Positions 25,957 to 35,378 of a stretch of 64,000 nt of DNA are shown piece by piece (the stretch's first letter is position 1; each line of letters opens with the position of its first letter). Source of the DNA: Fictibacillus nanhaiensis (GTDB lineage: Bacteria; Bacillota; Bacilli; Bacillales; Fictibacillaceae); NCBI RefSeq assembly GCF_019801215.1, contig NZ_JAHVJO010000001.1, forward strand, positions 992,001 through 1,056,000, read 5' to 3'. The translations under genes were made by a program, and so were the position numbers. Under the pieces are notes generated by a model, which saw nothing but the letters and a program-made list of their open reading frames with translations, was not told the DNA's origin and did no database searches.

Positions 25957-26931
25957 CTACTTTAATGTTTTCGGGATCAGCCTTTTCTCATCCATCAGAT
26001 CAGAAACAGTTCCGATGCTATACCCCTTATCTTTTATGCCTTTTATCAAATTTTCTAGTCCTGCCGCAGAAGACGACGTAGGGTGCATCAAGATCATAGC
26101 CCCAGGATGCACTTTGCTCAATACTCTCTCAACCATTTCATCAGGGTCTGGATTACGCCAGTCAACTGTGTCAACTGACCAAAGAATAGTTTTCATATTT
26201 AAATCTGCCGCAATCTGTACAACATCGTTTCGATAACTCCCGCTTGGCGGGGCAAACCATTTTGGCGATTTGTCCAATGTAGCATTTATAACTTCATTTG
26301 TTGCTTTTAGTTCTTCTGTAATTCGTGCATTAGTCATCTTTTTTAAATCCGGATGAGAATAGGCATGGTTGCCGATTTCATGCTGTTCTTCGGCAATCAT
26401 TTTCGCGAGTGACGGGTTCTTTTTTACCCATGAGCCATCGAGAAAAAATGTGGATTGAACATGATGTTTTTTCATTGTCTGCAGCATCCCCGGAAGATGT
26501 TCATTGCCCCAGGCAACATTTACAAGAAGTGTGACCATCGGTTTTTCAGGGTTTCCGCGATAAATGGGCGAAGCGGGTAAATTATCTAAATGGATAGCCG
26601 GCTCTATTTGCTTTACGACTAGTTTTTTTTCATCAAATATATTTTCTTTTTTCATAGCTTTAAGTGATTCTTCCATATCAACAACAAGTCCATTGTAACC
26701 GGGAGTGGCTTTCCAAACGGGGTCGATCTCTGCATTTTGGGGCGGTTTGTTTAATTCTTTTGCTTTTTCTTTAATTTGTTGATAAATAGAGTTGGACTCC
26801 ATTTTTGAAACAGCTGTGCTTTGTGCTTTAATGCTTTCAATATAGGTGCTTGTAAAAGGGTTATGCACGGAAAATGCCGTAACGGTTATGATTAAGATCA
26901 CGATTGACCAATAAAGAATTGAATTTTTCAC
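25957..26931 (-). CDS. ylxY: YlxY polysaccharide-deacetylase-like sporulation protein
   Basis: This 324-residue protein has an N-terminal signal anchor (about residues 5-22) and a NodB-like deacetylase domain (about 125-310). The zinc-binding motif HAYSHPDLKK is present, as are the later motifs WFAPPSGSYRN and TILWSVDTVDW and the C-terminal GAMILMHPT. However, the first NodB motif, normally TFDDG, reads VNVAWGNEH. The aspartates used as base and metal ligand are therefore missing, and catalysis is doubtful. It lies between pnpA and mlpA, as in B. subtilis. Confidence 0.9.
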   Translation of the reverse strand: MKNSILYWSIVILIITVTAFSVHNPFTSTYIESIKAQSTAVSKMESNSIYQQIKEKAKELNKPPQNAEIDPVWKATPGYNGLVVDMEESLKAMKKENIFDEKKLVVKQIEPAIHLDNLPASPIYRGNPEKPMVTLLVNVAWGNEHLPGMLQTMKKHHVQSTFFLDGSWVKKNPSLAKMIAEEQHEIGNHAYSHPDLKKMTNARITEELKATNEVINATLDKSPKWFAPPSGSYRNDVVQIAADLNMKTILWSVDTVDWRNPDPDEMVERVLSKVHPGAMILMHPTSSSAAGLENLIKGIKDKGYSIGTVSDLMDEKRLIPKTLK

Positions 26932-27002
26932 GAAACTCCCCTCCCTTTTATCAAGGTATGAACGACTGGGACAGGTTAGAACAGCCGTAACATTTATGAA
27001 CG

Positions 27003-27036
27003 ATGAAAAAAGCCAACCTTAAAAAAGGCTGACTTT
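27003..27036 (-). terminator. Intrinsic terminator after pnpA
   Basis: A 10-bp stem (27011-27020 with 27025-27034) is fully paired in the minus-strand RNA when two G-U pairs are counted, and is followed by TTTTTTC. On the plus strand those two pairs would be mismatches. Confidence 0.82.
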
Positions 27037-27051
27037 TTATGATGCTACTGA

Positions 27052-29166
27052 TTATGCATTTTGCTGTTGTTCGTTTTTCGCTTTTTCTTCTTTTAGAACC
27101 ACTTTTCGTGATAAGTTAACACGGCCTTGGTTGTCGATCTCCATAACTTTAACAAAGATCTCATCGCCAAGTTTTAGAACATCTTCTACTTTTCCAACAC
27201 GTTCTTCAGCTAATTCTGAAATATGAACCAATCCATCTTTACCGCTAAAGAGCTCAACAAATGCACCGAATTTCTCGATCCGTTTAACTTTACCCATGTA
27301 GTATTCGCCCACTTGAACTTCTCTGACGATATCTTCAATGATTTTTCTCGCCTTTTTATTCATAGACTCATCCGTGGAAGCAATAAAGACTGTACCGTCT
27401 TGTTCGATATCAATCTTAACGCCTGTTTCCTCGATGATCTTGTTGATGATCTTTCCGCTTGGTCCAATAACATCACGAATCTTGTCTGGATTAATTTTCA
27501 TCGTTAAAATCTTAGGTGCATATCGAGACAACTCTGTACGCGACTCAGAAATGGTTTCAAGCATCGACTTAAGAATGATCATGCGTCCTTCTTTTGCTTG
27601 AGTAAGCGCTTCTTGAAGGATTTCACGATTGATACCAGAGATTTTAATGTCCATTTGAAGAGCAGTAATTCCGTTCGGCGTTCCTGCTACTTTAAAGTCC
27701 ATGTCTCCAAGATGATCTTCCATTCCTTGGATGTCTGTAAGCACAGTTACGTCTTCTCCATCAGAGATAAGACCCATTGCGATACCAGCAACAGGTGCTG
27801 TGATCGGTACACCAGCATCCATTAAAGCTAAAGTACTCGCACAAATACTTGCTTGTGATGTAGACCCATTTGATTCAAGTACTTCTGAAACTAAACGGAT
27901 CGTGTATGGAAATTCTTCTTCGTTAGGAATCACTTGCTCTAAAGCACGTTCACCTAAAGCACCATGACCAATTTCACGTCGGCCTGGGCCACGCATAAAT
28001 CCAGTTTCACCCACACTGAACGGCGGGAAGTTATACTGATGCATAAATCGTTTGGATTCTTCCACTCCAAGACCATCGAGTACTTGAACATCACCTAACG
28101 CACCTAGTGTACAGATACTTAATGCTTGAGTTTGCCCGCGTGTAAACAATCCTGAACCGTGAGTACGTGCTAAAATACCAACTGTTGAAGAAAGCTTACG
28201 AATTTCATCGGTCTTTCTGCCGTCTGGACGTACTTTTTCTTTTAGAATTAAGCGTCTGACTTCTTCTTTTATGAGTTTATGTAGAATCTCTTTTGCTTCA
28301 GAAGCTTTTTCTTCATCTTCTTCATAACGAGAAGCCAAGTTAGTACCTACAGCATCCAGCGCTTCTTGACGTGCATGTTTCTCGATTACTTTAACTGCCT
28401 CTTTTACATCATCGCCGACAAAATCACGAACTTCTTGTTCAAGATCTTTATCAAGCTCATGTAAAACAATCTCCATTTTTTCTTTACCGACTTCAGCTAC
28501 AATCTGTTCTTGGAAAGCAATTAATTTCTTAATTTCTTCATGTCCGAACATGATGGCTTCAAGCATAACCTCTTCTGAAACTTCTTCTGCTCCAGCTTCA
28601 ACCATGTTGATCGCATGTTTTGTTCCCGCAACAATTAATTGAATATCGCTGTTTTCATTTTGGTCAACAGTCGGGTTAATAACAAATTCACCATTGATGC
28701 GACCAACGGTAACTCCAGCAATAGGTCCTTCAAAAGGAATATCTGAAATTGACAAGCTTAGAGAAGATCCGATCATCGCTGCCATTTCTGAAGAACAGTT
28801 TTGATCAACACTCATTACTGTACTGACAACTTGTACTTCATTTCGGAAACCTTCAGCAAATAAAGGACGGATAGGACGGTCAATTAATCGGCTCGCCAAT
28901 ACTGCCTTCTCACTAGGACGACCTTCACGTTTAATAAATCCGCCAGGAATTTTACCAACTGCATATAAACGCTCTTCGTAGTTTACTGTCAGTGGAAAGA
29001 AACTTAAATTTTTTGGCTGTTTTGATGCTACAGCTGTAGAAAGAACAGCAGTATCACCATATCTGACCATAACAGCACCATTTGCTTGTTTTGCTAATTC
29101 TCCAATTTCGAACGTAAGCGTTCTACCCGCCCAGTCCATAGTAAATGTTCGTTTTTGTTGATCCAT
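27052..29166 (-). CDS. pnpA: Polynucleotide phosphorylase
   Basis: PNPase degrades RNA 3' to 5' by phosphorolysis and also has a role in DNA repair and competence in Bacillus. Two RNase PH domains (about residues 10-225 and 310-540) are joined by a helical domain. They are followed by a KH domain ([20 protein letters not shown]) and an S1 domain ([18 protein letters not shown]). ATG at 29166 gives 704 residues, close to the 705 of B. subtilis. The frame opens at a GTG at 29190 that overlaps the upstream GAGAGGAG. A perfect TATAAT occurs at 29218-29223, but without a convincing -35. Confidence 0.97.
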   Translation of the reverse strand: MDQQKRTFTMDWAGRTLTFEIGELAKQANGAVMVRYGDTAVLSTAVASKQPKNLSFFPLTVNYEERLYAVGKIPGGFIKREGRPSEKAVLASRLIDRPIRPLFAEGFRNEVQVVSTVMSVDQNCSSEMAAMIGSSLSLSISDIPFEGPIAGVTVGRINGEFVINPTVDQNENSDIQLIVAGTKHAINMVEAGAEEVSEEVMLEAIMFGHEEIKKLIAFQEQIVAEVGKEKMEIVLHELDKDLEQEVRDFVGDDVKEAVKVIEKHARQEALDAVGTNLASRYEEDEEKASEAKEILHKLIKEEVRRLILKEKVRPDGRKTDEIRKLSSTVGILARTHGSGLFTRGQTQALSICTLGALGDVQVLDGLGVEESKRFMHQYNFPPFSVGETGFMRGPGRREIGHGALGERALEQVIPNEEEFPYTIRLVSEVLESNGSTSQASICASTLALMDAGVPITAPVAGIAMGLISDGEDVTVLTDIQGMEDHLGDMDFKVAGTPNGITALQMDIKISGINREILQEALTQAKEGRMIILKSMLETISESRTELSRYAPKILTMKINPDKIRDVIGPSGKIINKIIEETGVKIDIEQDGTVFIASTDESMNKKARKIIEDIVREVQVGEYYMGKVKRIEKFGAFVELFSGKDGLVHISELAEERVGKVEDVLKLGDEIFVKVMEIDNQGRVNLSRKVVLKEEKAKNEQQQNA

Positions 29167-29340
29167 TTTACTTGGTACTCCTCTCGACACTATGAAAATC
29201 CTGTATTATATGGTTCTATTATATCCTAACGTAGTCCTTCCTAAAAAGAAAAACTCAGAAAGAATTTGCTTACCTTTGAAAACATACACTGTTTAACTTC
29301 ATCTGATTTGTTCATCTTTAAAAAAAATGATTACTTGCAA

Positions 29341-29370
29341 TAAAAAAAGCGGGAATTAAATCCCGCTTTT
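29341..29370 (-). terminator. Intrinsic terminator after rpsO
   Basis: A 10-bp stem AAAAGCGGGA/TCCCGCTTTT with a 6-base loop runs into TTTTTTTA on the minus strand. It separates rpsO from pnpA. Confidence 0.88.
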
Positions 29371-29376
29371 GTTGGA

Positions 29377-29646
29377 TTAACGACGTAATCCTAGTCTTCC
29401 GATCAATTCGCGGTAACGCGTGATGTCCTTGTTACGTAGGTACGTTAACAAGTTACGACGCTTACCAACCATTTTCAATAGACCACGACGTGAGTGGTGA
29501 TCTTTCTTGTGTGTACGCAAGTGATCATTCAACTCATTAATTTGTTCTGTAAGGATAGCGATCTGAACTTCTGGAGATCCAGTGTCCGTATCATGTACCT
29601 TATACTCACTAATTAGTTCGTTTTTACGCTCTTGAGTAATAGCCAT
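29377..29646 (-). CDS. rpsO: 30S ribosomal protein S15
   Basis: S15 is an early-binding protein of the 30S platform that contacts the 16S central-domain three-way junction. The 89-residue protein, [20 protein letters not shown] at its start, is full length and carries [19 protein letters not shown]. The start is set by an almost perfect AAGGAGGTG upstream. The frame extends to 29712, but those extra codons form the structured leader. A promoter between ribC and rpsO and a terminator behind it make it a separate unit. Confidence 0.98.
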   Translation of the reverse strand: MAITQERKNELISEYKVHDTDTGSPEVQIAILTEQINELNDHLRTHKKDHHSRRGLLKMVGKRRNLLTYLRNKDITRYRELIGRLGLRR

Positions 29647-29672
29647 CCTTTTCACCTCCTTAATATTAAAAA

Positions 29673-29730
29673 CACCAATTACCGAGCAAGCGTCGGTGAT
29701 TCGACTTGCCAAGCAACGGTTATTTGCACA
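29673..29730 (-). promoter_or_regulatory. Structured 5' leader of rpsO, possible S15 autoregulatory site
   Basis: The 100-base leader between promoter and Shine-Dalgarno contains ACCGA/TCGGT (29693-29697 with 29681-29685) and a competing CACC/GGTG pairing. Regulation of rpsO by S15 binding to its own leader is known in several bacteria, including Geobacillus. That this leader does so is inference. Confidence 0.4.
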
Positions 29731-29749
29731 TTAAAAATGTACATGTACT

Positions 29750-29778
29750 AGCATAGCCTTTTTAATAATCAATTGCAA
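29750..29778 (-). promoter_or_regulatory. Sigma A promoter candidate for rpsO
   Basis: On the minus strand TTGCAA (29773-29778) and TATGCT (29750-29755) are 17 bases apart, just after the ribC stop. It would give a leader of about 95 bases. Confidence 0.5.
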
Positions 29779-29784
29779 GTATTT

Positions 29785-30726
29785 TTAATACATGGTTTGA
29801 ATAATTTCTAGCGTTTGCTGCTTGTCTTTCTTTAACTGTTCTATCAGTTCATTGATCGAACTGAATTTTTTTTCGTTTCGAATCCTTTTGAGCCAAGTTA
29901 CGGAAATCGTTTTTCCGTATATTTCTTTTTGAAAATCAAAAATATGGACTTCAAGGGATGGCTTCTTTTGGTTATCTTTGAATGTCGGTTTGTGGCCAAC
30001 ATTGGCCATAGCAAAATACTTCTTATGGTCGACAGACACTTCGACTGCATACACGCCGACTTTTGGCAGCGTATACTCCTCAGTCTCTATGTTCGCCGTA
30101 GGGAAACCTATCGTGCGTCCCCTTTTATCACCATGTATCACTGTTCCGTTCAATGTATAATGTCTTCCTAAGAAAGGACCAATCTCATGAACTAAGCCTT
30201 CTTTTAAGCATTGGCGGATAAGAGTAGAGCTGATTTTCTGACCATTTTTTTCGATCTTTTCTATGACTGTTTGTCCAAATCTGCCATCTGCTTCGTTAAC
30301 TAAAGTTTGAACATTTCCTTTTCCATACTTTCCGTATGTAAAATCAAAACCCGTTACTACGTGTTGAACGTTCAGTCCAACAATATATTGATCAACAAAA
30401 TCAACGGTAGAAAGCGAAGCAAAGTCAAGATCAAATTTCACAAGAAAAAACCGCTTAACTCCCATACTTTTTAAAATCTTTTTCTTTTCTTCAAGAGGTG
30501 TAAGATATGTCCAAGTTTCATCAGCTTTTCCTAAAACAACAGAAGGATGAGGATGAAAGCTCATGACAGCTGGTATGCTGCCGGTTGTTTCTGCGAGTTC
30601 AACAGCTGTAGATATGACGCGCTGATGTCCGATATGGATGCCATCAAAATAGCCAAGTGCCAAGATTAATGGCGGTAAGCTATCTCTTTTAAATTGATGC
30701 GGATGATTTATAACGATTGTTTCCAA
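29785..30726 (-). CDS. ribC: Bifunctional riboflavin kinase/FMN adenylyltransferase
   Basis: The enzyme phosphorylates riboflavin to FMN and adenylates FMN to FAD. The N-terminal adenylyltransferase domain has ALGYFDGIHIGHQRVI and TGFDFTYGKYGKGN. The C-terminal riboflavin kinase domain (about residues 180-310) has GDKRGRTIGFPTANI, the flavokinase signature. At 313 residues it is complete. It follows truB by 24 bases, the same order as in B. subtilis, and there is no room for an FMN riboswitch. Confidence 0.96.
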   Translation of the reverse strand: METIVINHPHQFKRDSLPPLILALGYFDGIHIGHQRVISTAVELAETTGSIPAVMSFHPHPSVVLGKADETWTYLTPLEEKKKILKSMGVKRFFLVKFDLDFASLSTVDFVDQYIVGLNVQHVVTGFDFTYGKYGKGNVQTLVNEADGRFGQTVIEKIEKNGQKISSTLIRQCLKEGLVHEIGPFLGRHYTLNGTVIHGDKRGRTIGFPTANIETEEYTLPKVGVYAVEVSVDHKKYFAMANVGHKPTFKDNQKKPSLEVHIFDFQKEIYGKTISVTWLKRIRNEKKFSSINELIEQLKKDKQQTLEIIQTMY

Positions 30727-30750
30727 ATACTCACCTACTAACCTGTTTCG

Positions 30751-31662
30751 TTATTCAATGGCTAACACTTTGGCTGGTTTTATCAAACCAGGTTTAGATG
30801 GATGCAACTGATAGATGGCTAGACATTTTCCTTCTTCATTATAAACACCAAACGGACTTTGTTCCAAGTCTTTTGGTTGTGGCAGCACAGAGCCGTTTCT
30901 TACACTCGCCTCGATCTCTTGATCAACGATCCATTTAGGAAAATGTGATATCCCTCTTTCCAATGGAAATAAGTATTGATCTAACTGAGCTTCCGGGCTT
31001 TCTAACTGTTCGAACGTAACACATTCACTTAATGTAAACGGACCAGATGCCGTCCTGATAAGGGAAGACATGTGTGCGGGATATCCAAGCTTCTCACCTA
31101 TTGCCACGGCAAGTGTTCTTACATATGTCCCTTTTGAACACTTCACCCTGAATGAAAACACAGGATGGTCCTTTTTTAGGGTGTCTTCTTTTGTTAGAAG
31201 TTCTAATTCAAAAATCGTAATTTTGCGCTTTGGTCTTTCTACTTCAATGCCTTTTCTAGCGTATTCATATAATTTCTTGCCGTTCACTTTCACTGCTGAA
31301 TACATCGGAGGAACTTGTTCAATCTCACCCGTGAGTGATTTCAAAATAGCTTTAATCTCATCAAAATCGATATCAGACTCGACTTCTTTTTCCCTAATTT
31401 TTTCGCCATGAGCATCTTCTGTTTCCGTTGAAAATCCGAGTGTTACTTCTCCAATGTATTCCTTGCCATAATCGGACATATACTCGGCAATTTTCGTGGC
31501 TCGTCCGATACAGATTGGTAATACACCTGTCACTTCTGGATCAAGGGTACCTGTATGCCCTACTTTTTTAGTAGAAAAAATTCTTCGTATTTTGGCAACG
31601 CAATCATGTGATGTCATTCCGGCAGGTTTTTGTAAAGCTAAAATTCCTTGCCTAACAGTCAT
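30751..31662 (-). CDS. truB: tRNA pseudouridine-55 synthase
   Basis: TruB forms pseudouridine in the T-loop of tRNAs. The catalytic aspartate (D41) lies in KVGHTGTLDPEVTGVLP. Further family motifs are GKEYIGEVTLG, PPMYSAVKVNGKKLYEYAR and FRVKCSKGTYVRTLA. The 303-residue length is normal for the family. It is separated from the upstream rbfA by a terminator, so it may need its own promoter or read-through. Confidence 0.97.
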   Translation of the reverse strand: MTVRQGILALQKPAGMTSHDCVAKIRRIFSTKKVGHTGTLDPEVTGVLPICIGRATKIAEYMSDYGKEYIGEVTLGFSTETEDAHGEKIREKEVESDIDFDEIKAILKSLTGEIEQVPPMYSAVKVNGKKLYEYARKGIEVERPKRKITIFELELLTKEDTLKKDHPVFSFRVKCSKGTYVRTLAVAIGEKLGYPAHMSSLIRTASGPFTLSECVTFEQLESPEAQLDQYLFPLERGISHFPKWIVDQEIEASVRNGSVLPQPKDLEQSPFGVYNEEGKCLAIYQLHPSKPGLIKPAKVLAIE

Positions 31663-31710
31663 AACTATTTCTCCTTTTTCATTCCTTCACGATGTGCTAT
31701 ATAGGTAAAC

Positions 31711-31750
31711 AAGCAAAAAAGGATAGACAATTAATGTTAATTGCCTATCC
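31711..31750 (-). terminator. Intrinsic terminator after rbfA
   Basis: A 14-base arm (31737-31750) pairs with 31721-31734 around a 2-base turn with one G-U/mismatch position, then CTTTTTTGC on the minus strand. It may only partly terminate, since truB and ribC are usually co-transcribed with infB. Confidence 0.75.
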
Positions 31751-31758
31751 ATTTGCTA

Positions 31759-32142
31759 TTATGGTTTCGGATAATCTTCATTTTCTTCGCTGTCTTCGTC
31801 TTCTTTTTTAATGTCAGACAAAAGACTTTCGATTTTGCTTCCATAATTTAAGGATTCATCAAACTTAAAAAAGATGTCAGGTGTTTTGCGCATACGGATT
31901 CGTTTTCCGATTTCAGTTCGGATAAAGCCAGTCGCTTTAGCCAGACTGCGCAATGTCTGTTCTTTCTGTTCGCTGTCTCCAAAAACAGAAACGTAAACGG
32001 TAGCTTGCTGTAAATCACCCGTTACATCAACCGCCGTAACGGTAACAAAACCAACGCGGGGGTCTTTGATTTTCCGGCCTATAATATCACTAAGCTCTTT
32101 CTTCATCTGTTCCCCAATACGATTGGAACGGATTGTGCCCAT
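31759..32142 (-). CDS. rbfA: Ribosome-binding factor A
   Basis: RbfA is a small KH-fold protein needed for 30S maturation and 16S rRNA 5'-end processing. The 127-residue sequence contains [20 protein letters not shown] and [20 protein letters not shown], both diagnostic. The C-terminal 20 residues are acidic and low complexity. It lies within the nusA-infB operon. Confidence 0.96.
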   Translation of the reverse strand: MGTIRSNRIGEQMKKELSDIIGRKIKDPRVGFVTVTAVDVTGDLQQATVYVSVFGDSEQKEQTLRSLAKATGFIRTEIGKRIRMRKTPDIFFKFDESLNYGSKIESLLSDIKKEDEDSEENEDYPKP

Positions 32143-32174
32143 AGTTTATACACCCCGTTTCTTACCACTTGCCA

Positions 32175-32453
32175 CTATAACCACTCTACATTAGACTCTG
32201 TTACTTCGAGCTCTGTAATAGATGTAATGATCGCAAGTGCTCTTTGCAATTCTTTTTCTGCTATTATTTTGTCCGAAGAAACAGTTACCATACTTATCTC
32301 CGCTCGCTGCCATAAATCTTGAAAATCAGTTTCTGATACAGCTAAATTTAAGCGTTGGCGAAGTCTGTTAACCGCTTTTTGGACAACTGAACGCTTATCT
32401 TTTAACGACTGTGCTTCATAGATGAAAACCTCAACCGTTAACAGCCCGATCAT
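32175..32453 (-). CDS. ylxP: YlxP-like protein (DUF503)
   Basis: This 92-residue DUF503 protein has the pattern [20 protein letters not shown] near the N-terminus. It is conserved between infB and rbfA in Firmicutes, and a role in ribosome maturation is suspected from context only. Its start overlaps the infB stop by four bases, so it is translationally coupled. Confidence 0.9.
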   Translation of the reverse strand: MIGLLTVEVFIYEAQSLKDKRSVVQKAVNRLRQRLNLAVSETDFQDLWQRAEISMVTVSSDKIIAEKELQRALAIITSITELEVTESNVEWL

Positions 32454-34774
32454 TGAACTTTAATTTCTTCCATGATGTAAGCTTCAATGATGTCGCCTTC
32501 TTTAATATCATTAAACTTTTCAAGTGTAATTCCGCACTCATATCCGGCTGATACTTCTTTAGCATCATCTTTAAATCGCTTAAGTGCATCAATCTTACCT
32601 TCATAAGATACGACACCATCACGAATTAAGCGGACTGTAGAATCTCTAGTAATTTTACCGTCAGTCACGTAACAACCAGCGATCGTTCCTACTTTAGAAA
32701 CTTTAAACGTCGTTCTAACTTCAACTTGACCGATAACTTTTTCTTGGAACTCAGGGTCAAGCATCCCTTTCATCGCCGACTCGATCTCTTCGATAACATT
32801 ATAGATGATTCTGTGAAGACGAACATCCACTTTTTCAGCATCAGCTGTACGCTTTGCCCCACTGTCAGGACGAACGTTAAATCCGATTACGATAGCATTT
32901 GAAGCAGATGCAAGCATGATGTCATACTCATTAATCGCTCCAACACCTGAGTGGATGATTTTAACTTTAACGCCTTCAACGTCAATTTTTTGCAGAGAAC
33001 CAGCTAGCGCTTCTACTGAACCTTGAACATCACCTTTAATGATGACATTAATTTCCTTAATATCGCCTTCTTTAATCTGATTAAAGAGGTCATCAAGGTT
33101 TAATTTTGAAGATTCTTTACGTTGAGCATCTTGTTGTTTTTTGTAGCGTGACTCACCGACTTGACGAGCTTTTTTCTCATCAGCAAAGACCATGAACTGA
33201 TCTCCTGCTTGCGGTACATCATTCAAACCTGTAATTTCAACAGGAGTTGAAGGTCCAACTGATTTAACGCGGCGCCCAAGGTCATTCACCATTGCACGTA
33301 CACGGCCATACGTGTGACCGACTACGATTGGATCACCAACGTTTAGAGTACCTGACTGAACGAGTAGAGTTGCTACTGAACCACGGCCTTTATCCAACTG
33401 TGCTTCAATAACCGTTCCAGCTGCAGTACGGTTAGGATTAGCTTTCAATTCTTCAACTTCAGAAACAAGGTTGATCATCTCTAGAAGATCATCGATTCCG
33501 TCACCTTTAATCGCAGATACGTTTACAAAGATCGTATCTCCTCCCCAAGCTTCAGAAACAAGTCCATGTTCTGTCAGTTCTTGCATAACACGATCTGGGT
33601 TTGCTGCTTCTTTATCCATTTTGTTGACAGCAATAATAATCGGAACTTCTGCAGCTTTTGCATGGTTGATCGCTTCAACGGTCTGAGGCATTACACCATC
33701 ATCAGCAGCTACAACAAGAATCGTAATATCTGTAACTTGTGCACCACGAGCACGCATCGTTGTAAAAGCAGCATGTCCTGGAGTATCAAGGAAAGTAATC
33801 ACTTTTCCATTGTTGTTGATCTGATAAGCACCTATATGCTGTGTGATGCCACCCGCTTCTCCTGCTGTTACTTTCGTGTTGCGAATCGCATCTAGAAGGG
33901 TTGTTTTACCATGGTCAACGTGACCCATGATCGTTACGACTGGAGGGCGTACCTGCATGTCTTTTTCATCATCAACCACTTCATAATTTTCAAATTCTGT
34001 TTCATCAACGATGATTTCTTCTTCAACTTCTACATCATAATCTGCAGCGATTAATTCAATCGCTTCTTTATCAAGCTCTTGGTTGATGGTAGCCATAATT
34101 CCTAATCCCATTAACTTCTTAATGATCTCAGAAGTGTCTTTGTTAAGCTTCTTAGCTAGTTCACCAACTTGTAGTGATTCAGTAAACGTAATTTTACTTG
34201 GTGTTTCAAGAACCTTTTTTTGAGGAGCTTGCTGCTGCTGGCTGCCCCCGCCTCTGTTTTGGTTATTTCTGTTTTGGTTCTTGTTGTTATTGTTTCTGTT
34301 GTTGTTTTGATTATTTCTATTGTTGTTGTTTCTGTTGTTGTTATTGCTTTTTGCTCCGCTGTTGTTCTTTGCATTGTTATTGTTCTTTTGAGCGTTCTGA
34401 GTATTTGTGTTGCCTGACTTTTGTGTATTTTGTGTTTGCGGGCCTTTTGCTTGTGAAGAATTACGGTTATCGGTCTCTTTTTTTATTTTCATATTACTCT
34501 CTTTTTGAACTTCCTTTTTATTAGATTTGGTGTTGTTACCAGGGTTGTTAATGTTCTTATCTGTTTTAGGGAGTTGATTTTGATTTTTTGGTTTAGCTGG
34601 TTGATCTTTTGGAGCTTTTGGTTTATAAGCTTCGTCTAACTTTTTTAAAGCAGCCTGATCAATCATCGACATATGATTCGCTACATGGACATCCATTGTT
34701 TTCAGCTTTTCAATAATGTCTTTACTTTGAACATTTTTCTGTTTCGCATATTCGTATACGCGTATTTTACTCAT
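32450..34774 (-). CDS. infB: Translation initiation factor IF-2
   Basis: IF-2 is the GTPase that places initiator tRNA on the ribosome. The 774-residue protein has an IF2N domain at 1-50. A low-complexity linker (about 51-190) is extremely rich in asparagine between about 120 and 180. A second IF2N domain spans about 195-250. The G domain has GHVDHGKT (284-291), DTPGHAAF and NKMDK, and the C-terminal fMet-tRNA-binding domains follow. A Met codon at residue 95 (34490-34492), preceded by AGAGAG, could start a shorter form. B. subtilis infB makes two forms this way. Confidence 0.97.
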   Translation of the reverse strand: MSKIRVYEYAKQKNVQSKDIIEKLKTMDVHVANHMSMIDQAALKKLDEAYKPKAPKDQPAKPKNQNQLPKTDKNINNPGNNTKSNKKEVQKESNMKIKKETDNRNSSQAKGPQTQNTQKSGNTNTQNAQKNNNNAKNNSGAKSNNNNRNNNNRNNQNNNRNNNNKNQNRNNQNRGGGSQQQQAPQKKVLETPSKITFTESLQVGELAKKLNKDTSEIIKKLMGLGIMATINQELDKEAIELIAADYDVEVEEEIIVDETEFENYEVVDDEKDMQVRPPVVTIMGHVDHGKTTLLDAIRNTKVTAGEAGGITQHIGAYQINNNGKVITFLDTPGHAAFTTMRARGAQVTDITILVVAADDGVMPQTVEAINHAKAAEVPIIIAVNKMDKEAANPDRVMQELTEHGLVSEAWGGDTIFVNVSAIKGDGIDDLLEMINLVSEVEELKANPNRTAAGTVIEAQLDKGRGSVATLLVQSGTLNVGDPIVVGHTYGRVRAMVNDLGRRVKSVGPSTPVEITGLNDVPQAGDQFMVFADEKKARQVGESRYKKQQDAQRKESSKLNLDDLFNQIKEGDIKEINVIIKGDVQGSVEALAGSLQKIDVEGVKVKIIHSGVGAINEYDIMLASASNAIVIGFNVRPDSGAKRTADAEKVDVRLHRIIYNVIEEIESAMKGMLDPEFQEKVIGQVEVRTTFKVSKVGTIAGCYVTDGKITRDSTVRLIRDGVVSYEGKIDALKRFKDDAKEVSAGYECGITLEKFNDIKEGDIIEAYIMEEIKVQ

Positions 34775-34789
34775 ATGTTCACCCCCGTG

Positions 34790-35095
34790 TTAGTGATCAA
34801 GAAGTTCCTTTAAACGCTTTGAGAATCCTTGATCATTTACAGCAACTACAACTCGTTGCTCTTTTCCAATTGCTTTACCTAGAATATTTCTATCTTCTAT
34901 CCAAACATAATCAATGTTATAAAAAAGACACTTATCTGTTACTTTCTTTTTTGTGTTTTCAGATGCATCTTTTGATAACAGGACAATCTTTGCATTCTGT
35001 TTTTGTATGCTTTTTACGACAAGCCCTTCACCAGATATTACTTTTCCGGCACGAGCAGCTATTCCAAGAAAATTTTCCCACTGACTTGGTTTCAA
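34790..35095 (-). CDS. ylxQ: YlxQ, L7Ae-family RNA-binding protein
   Basis: This 101-residue L7Ae/L30e/Gadd45-type protein is predicted to bind kink-turn RNA. It shows AARAGKVISGEGLVVKSIQK and IVLLSKDASENTKKKV, the family pattern. It is encoded between nusA-ylxR and infB, as in other bacilli, and its start overlaps the ylxR stop by four bases. The cellular RNA target is not established. Confidence 0.92.
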   Translation of the reverse strand: MKPSQWENFLGIAARAGKVISGEGLVVKSIQKQNAKIVLLSKDASENTKKKVTDKCLFYNIDYVWIEDRNILGKAIGKEQRVVVAVNDQGFSKRLKELLDH

Positions 35096-35358
35096 GATGT
35101 ATGACTTCCTTTTTCAAGCTGTTCGTATAAATCAGCTGGAATCTTTGTTTTTAAATGCGTCTCTAGTACTTTTTTCTTTTTGGCTTGCTCAATACATGCA
35201 GCTTCATGACAAAGATAAGCCCCTCTTCCGGATTTTTTTCCGGTAGAGTCGACAGAGACATCCCCTTCAGGTGAGCGGACAATACGTGTTAATTCTTTTT
35301 TTGCCTTCATTTCTTGGCAAGCTACGCATTTTCTCATTGGGATCTTGCGGGTTTTCAT
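35092..35358 (-). CDS. ylxR: YlxR/RnpM family protein (DUF448)
   Basis: This is a small basic protein with MRKCVACQEMKAKKEL near the N-terminus and GRGAYLCHEAACIEQAKKKK, the conserved YlxR nucleic-acid-binding pattern. Recent work describes the family as a modulator of RNase P. An older proposal was transcriptional regulation. The frame begins at a GTG (35367) that lies within the Shine-Dalgarno GAGGTGG. The ATG at 35358 is the likely start. Confidence 0.92.
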   Translation of the reverse strand: MKTRKIPMRKCVACQEMKAKKELTRIVRSPEGDVSVDSTGKKSGRGAYLCHEAACIEQAKKKKVLETHLKTKIPADLYEQLEKGSHTS

Positions 35359-35378
35359 TGTCTCCACCTCGTCTTCTC

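Noticed and set aside
30727-30750. FMN riboswitch before ribC
   Set aside because: The gap to truB is 24 bases.
34235-34417. CRISPR-like or tandem repeat array
   Set aside because: The apparent repetition is in-frame Asn codons of infB with no spacer structure.
34198-34524. Cysteine/phenylalanine-rich plus-strand frames opposite infB
   Set aside because: They are the complement of the Asn-codon-rich IF-2 linker, so the odd composition is a by-product of AAC/AAT triplets.
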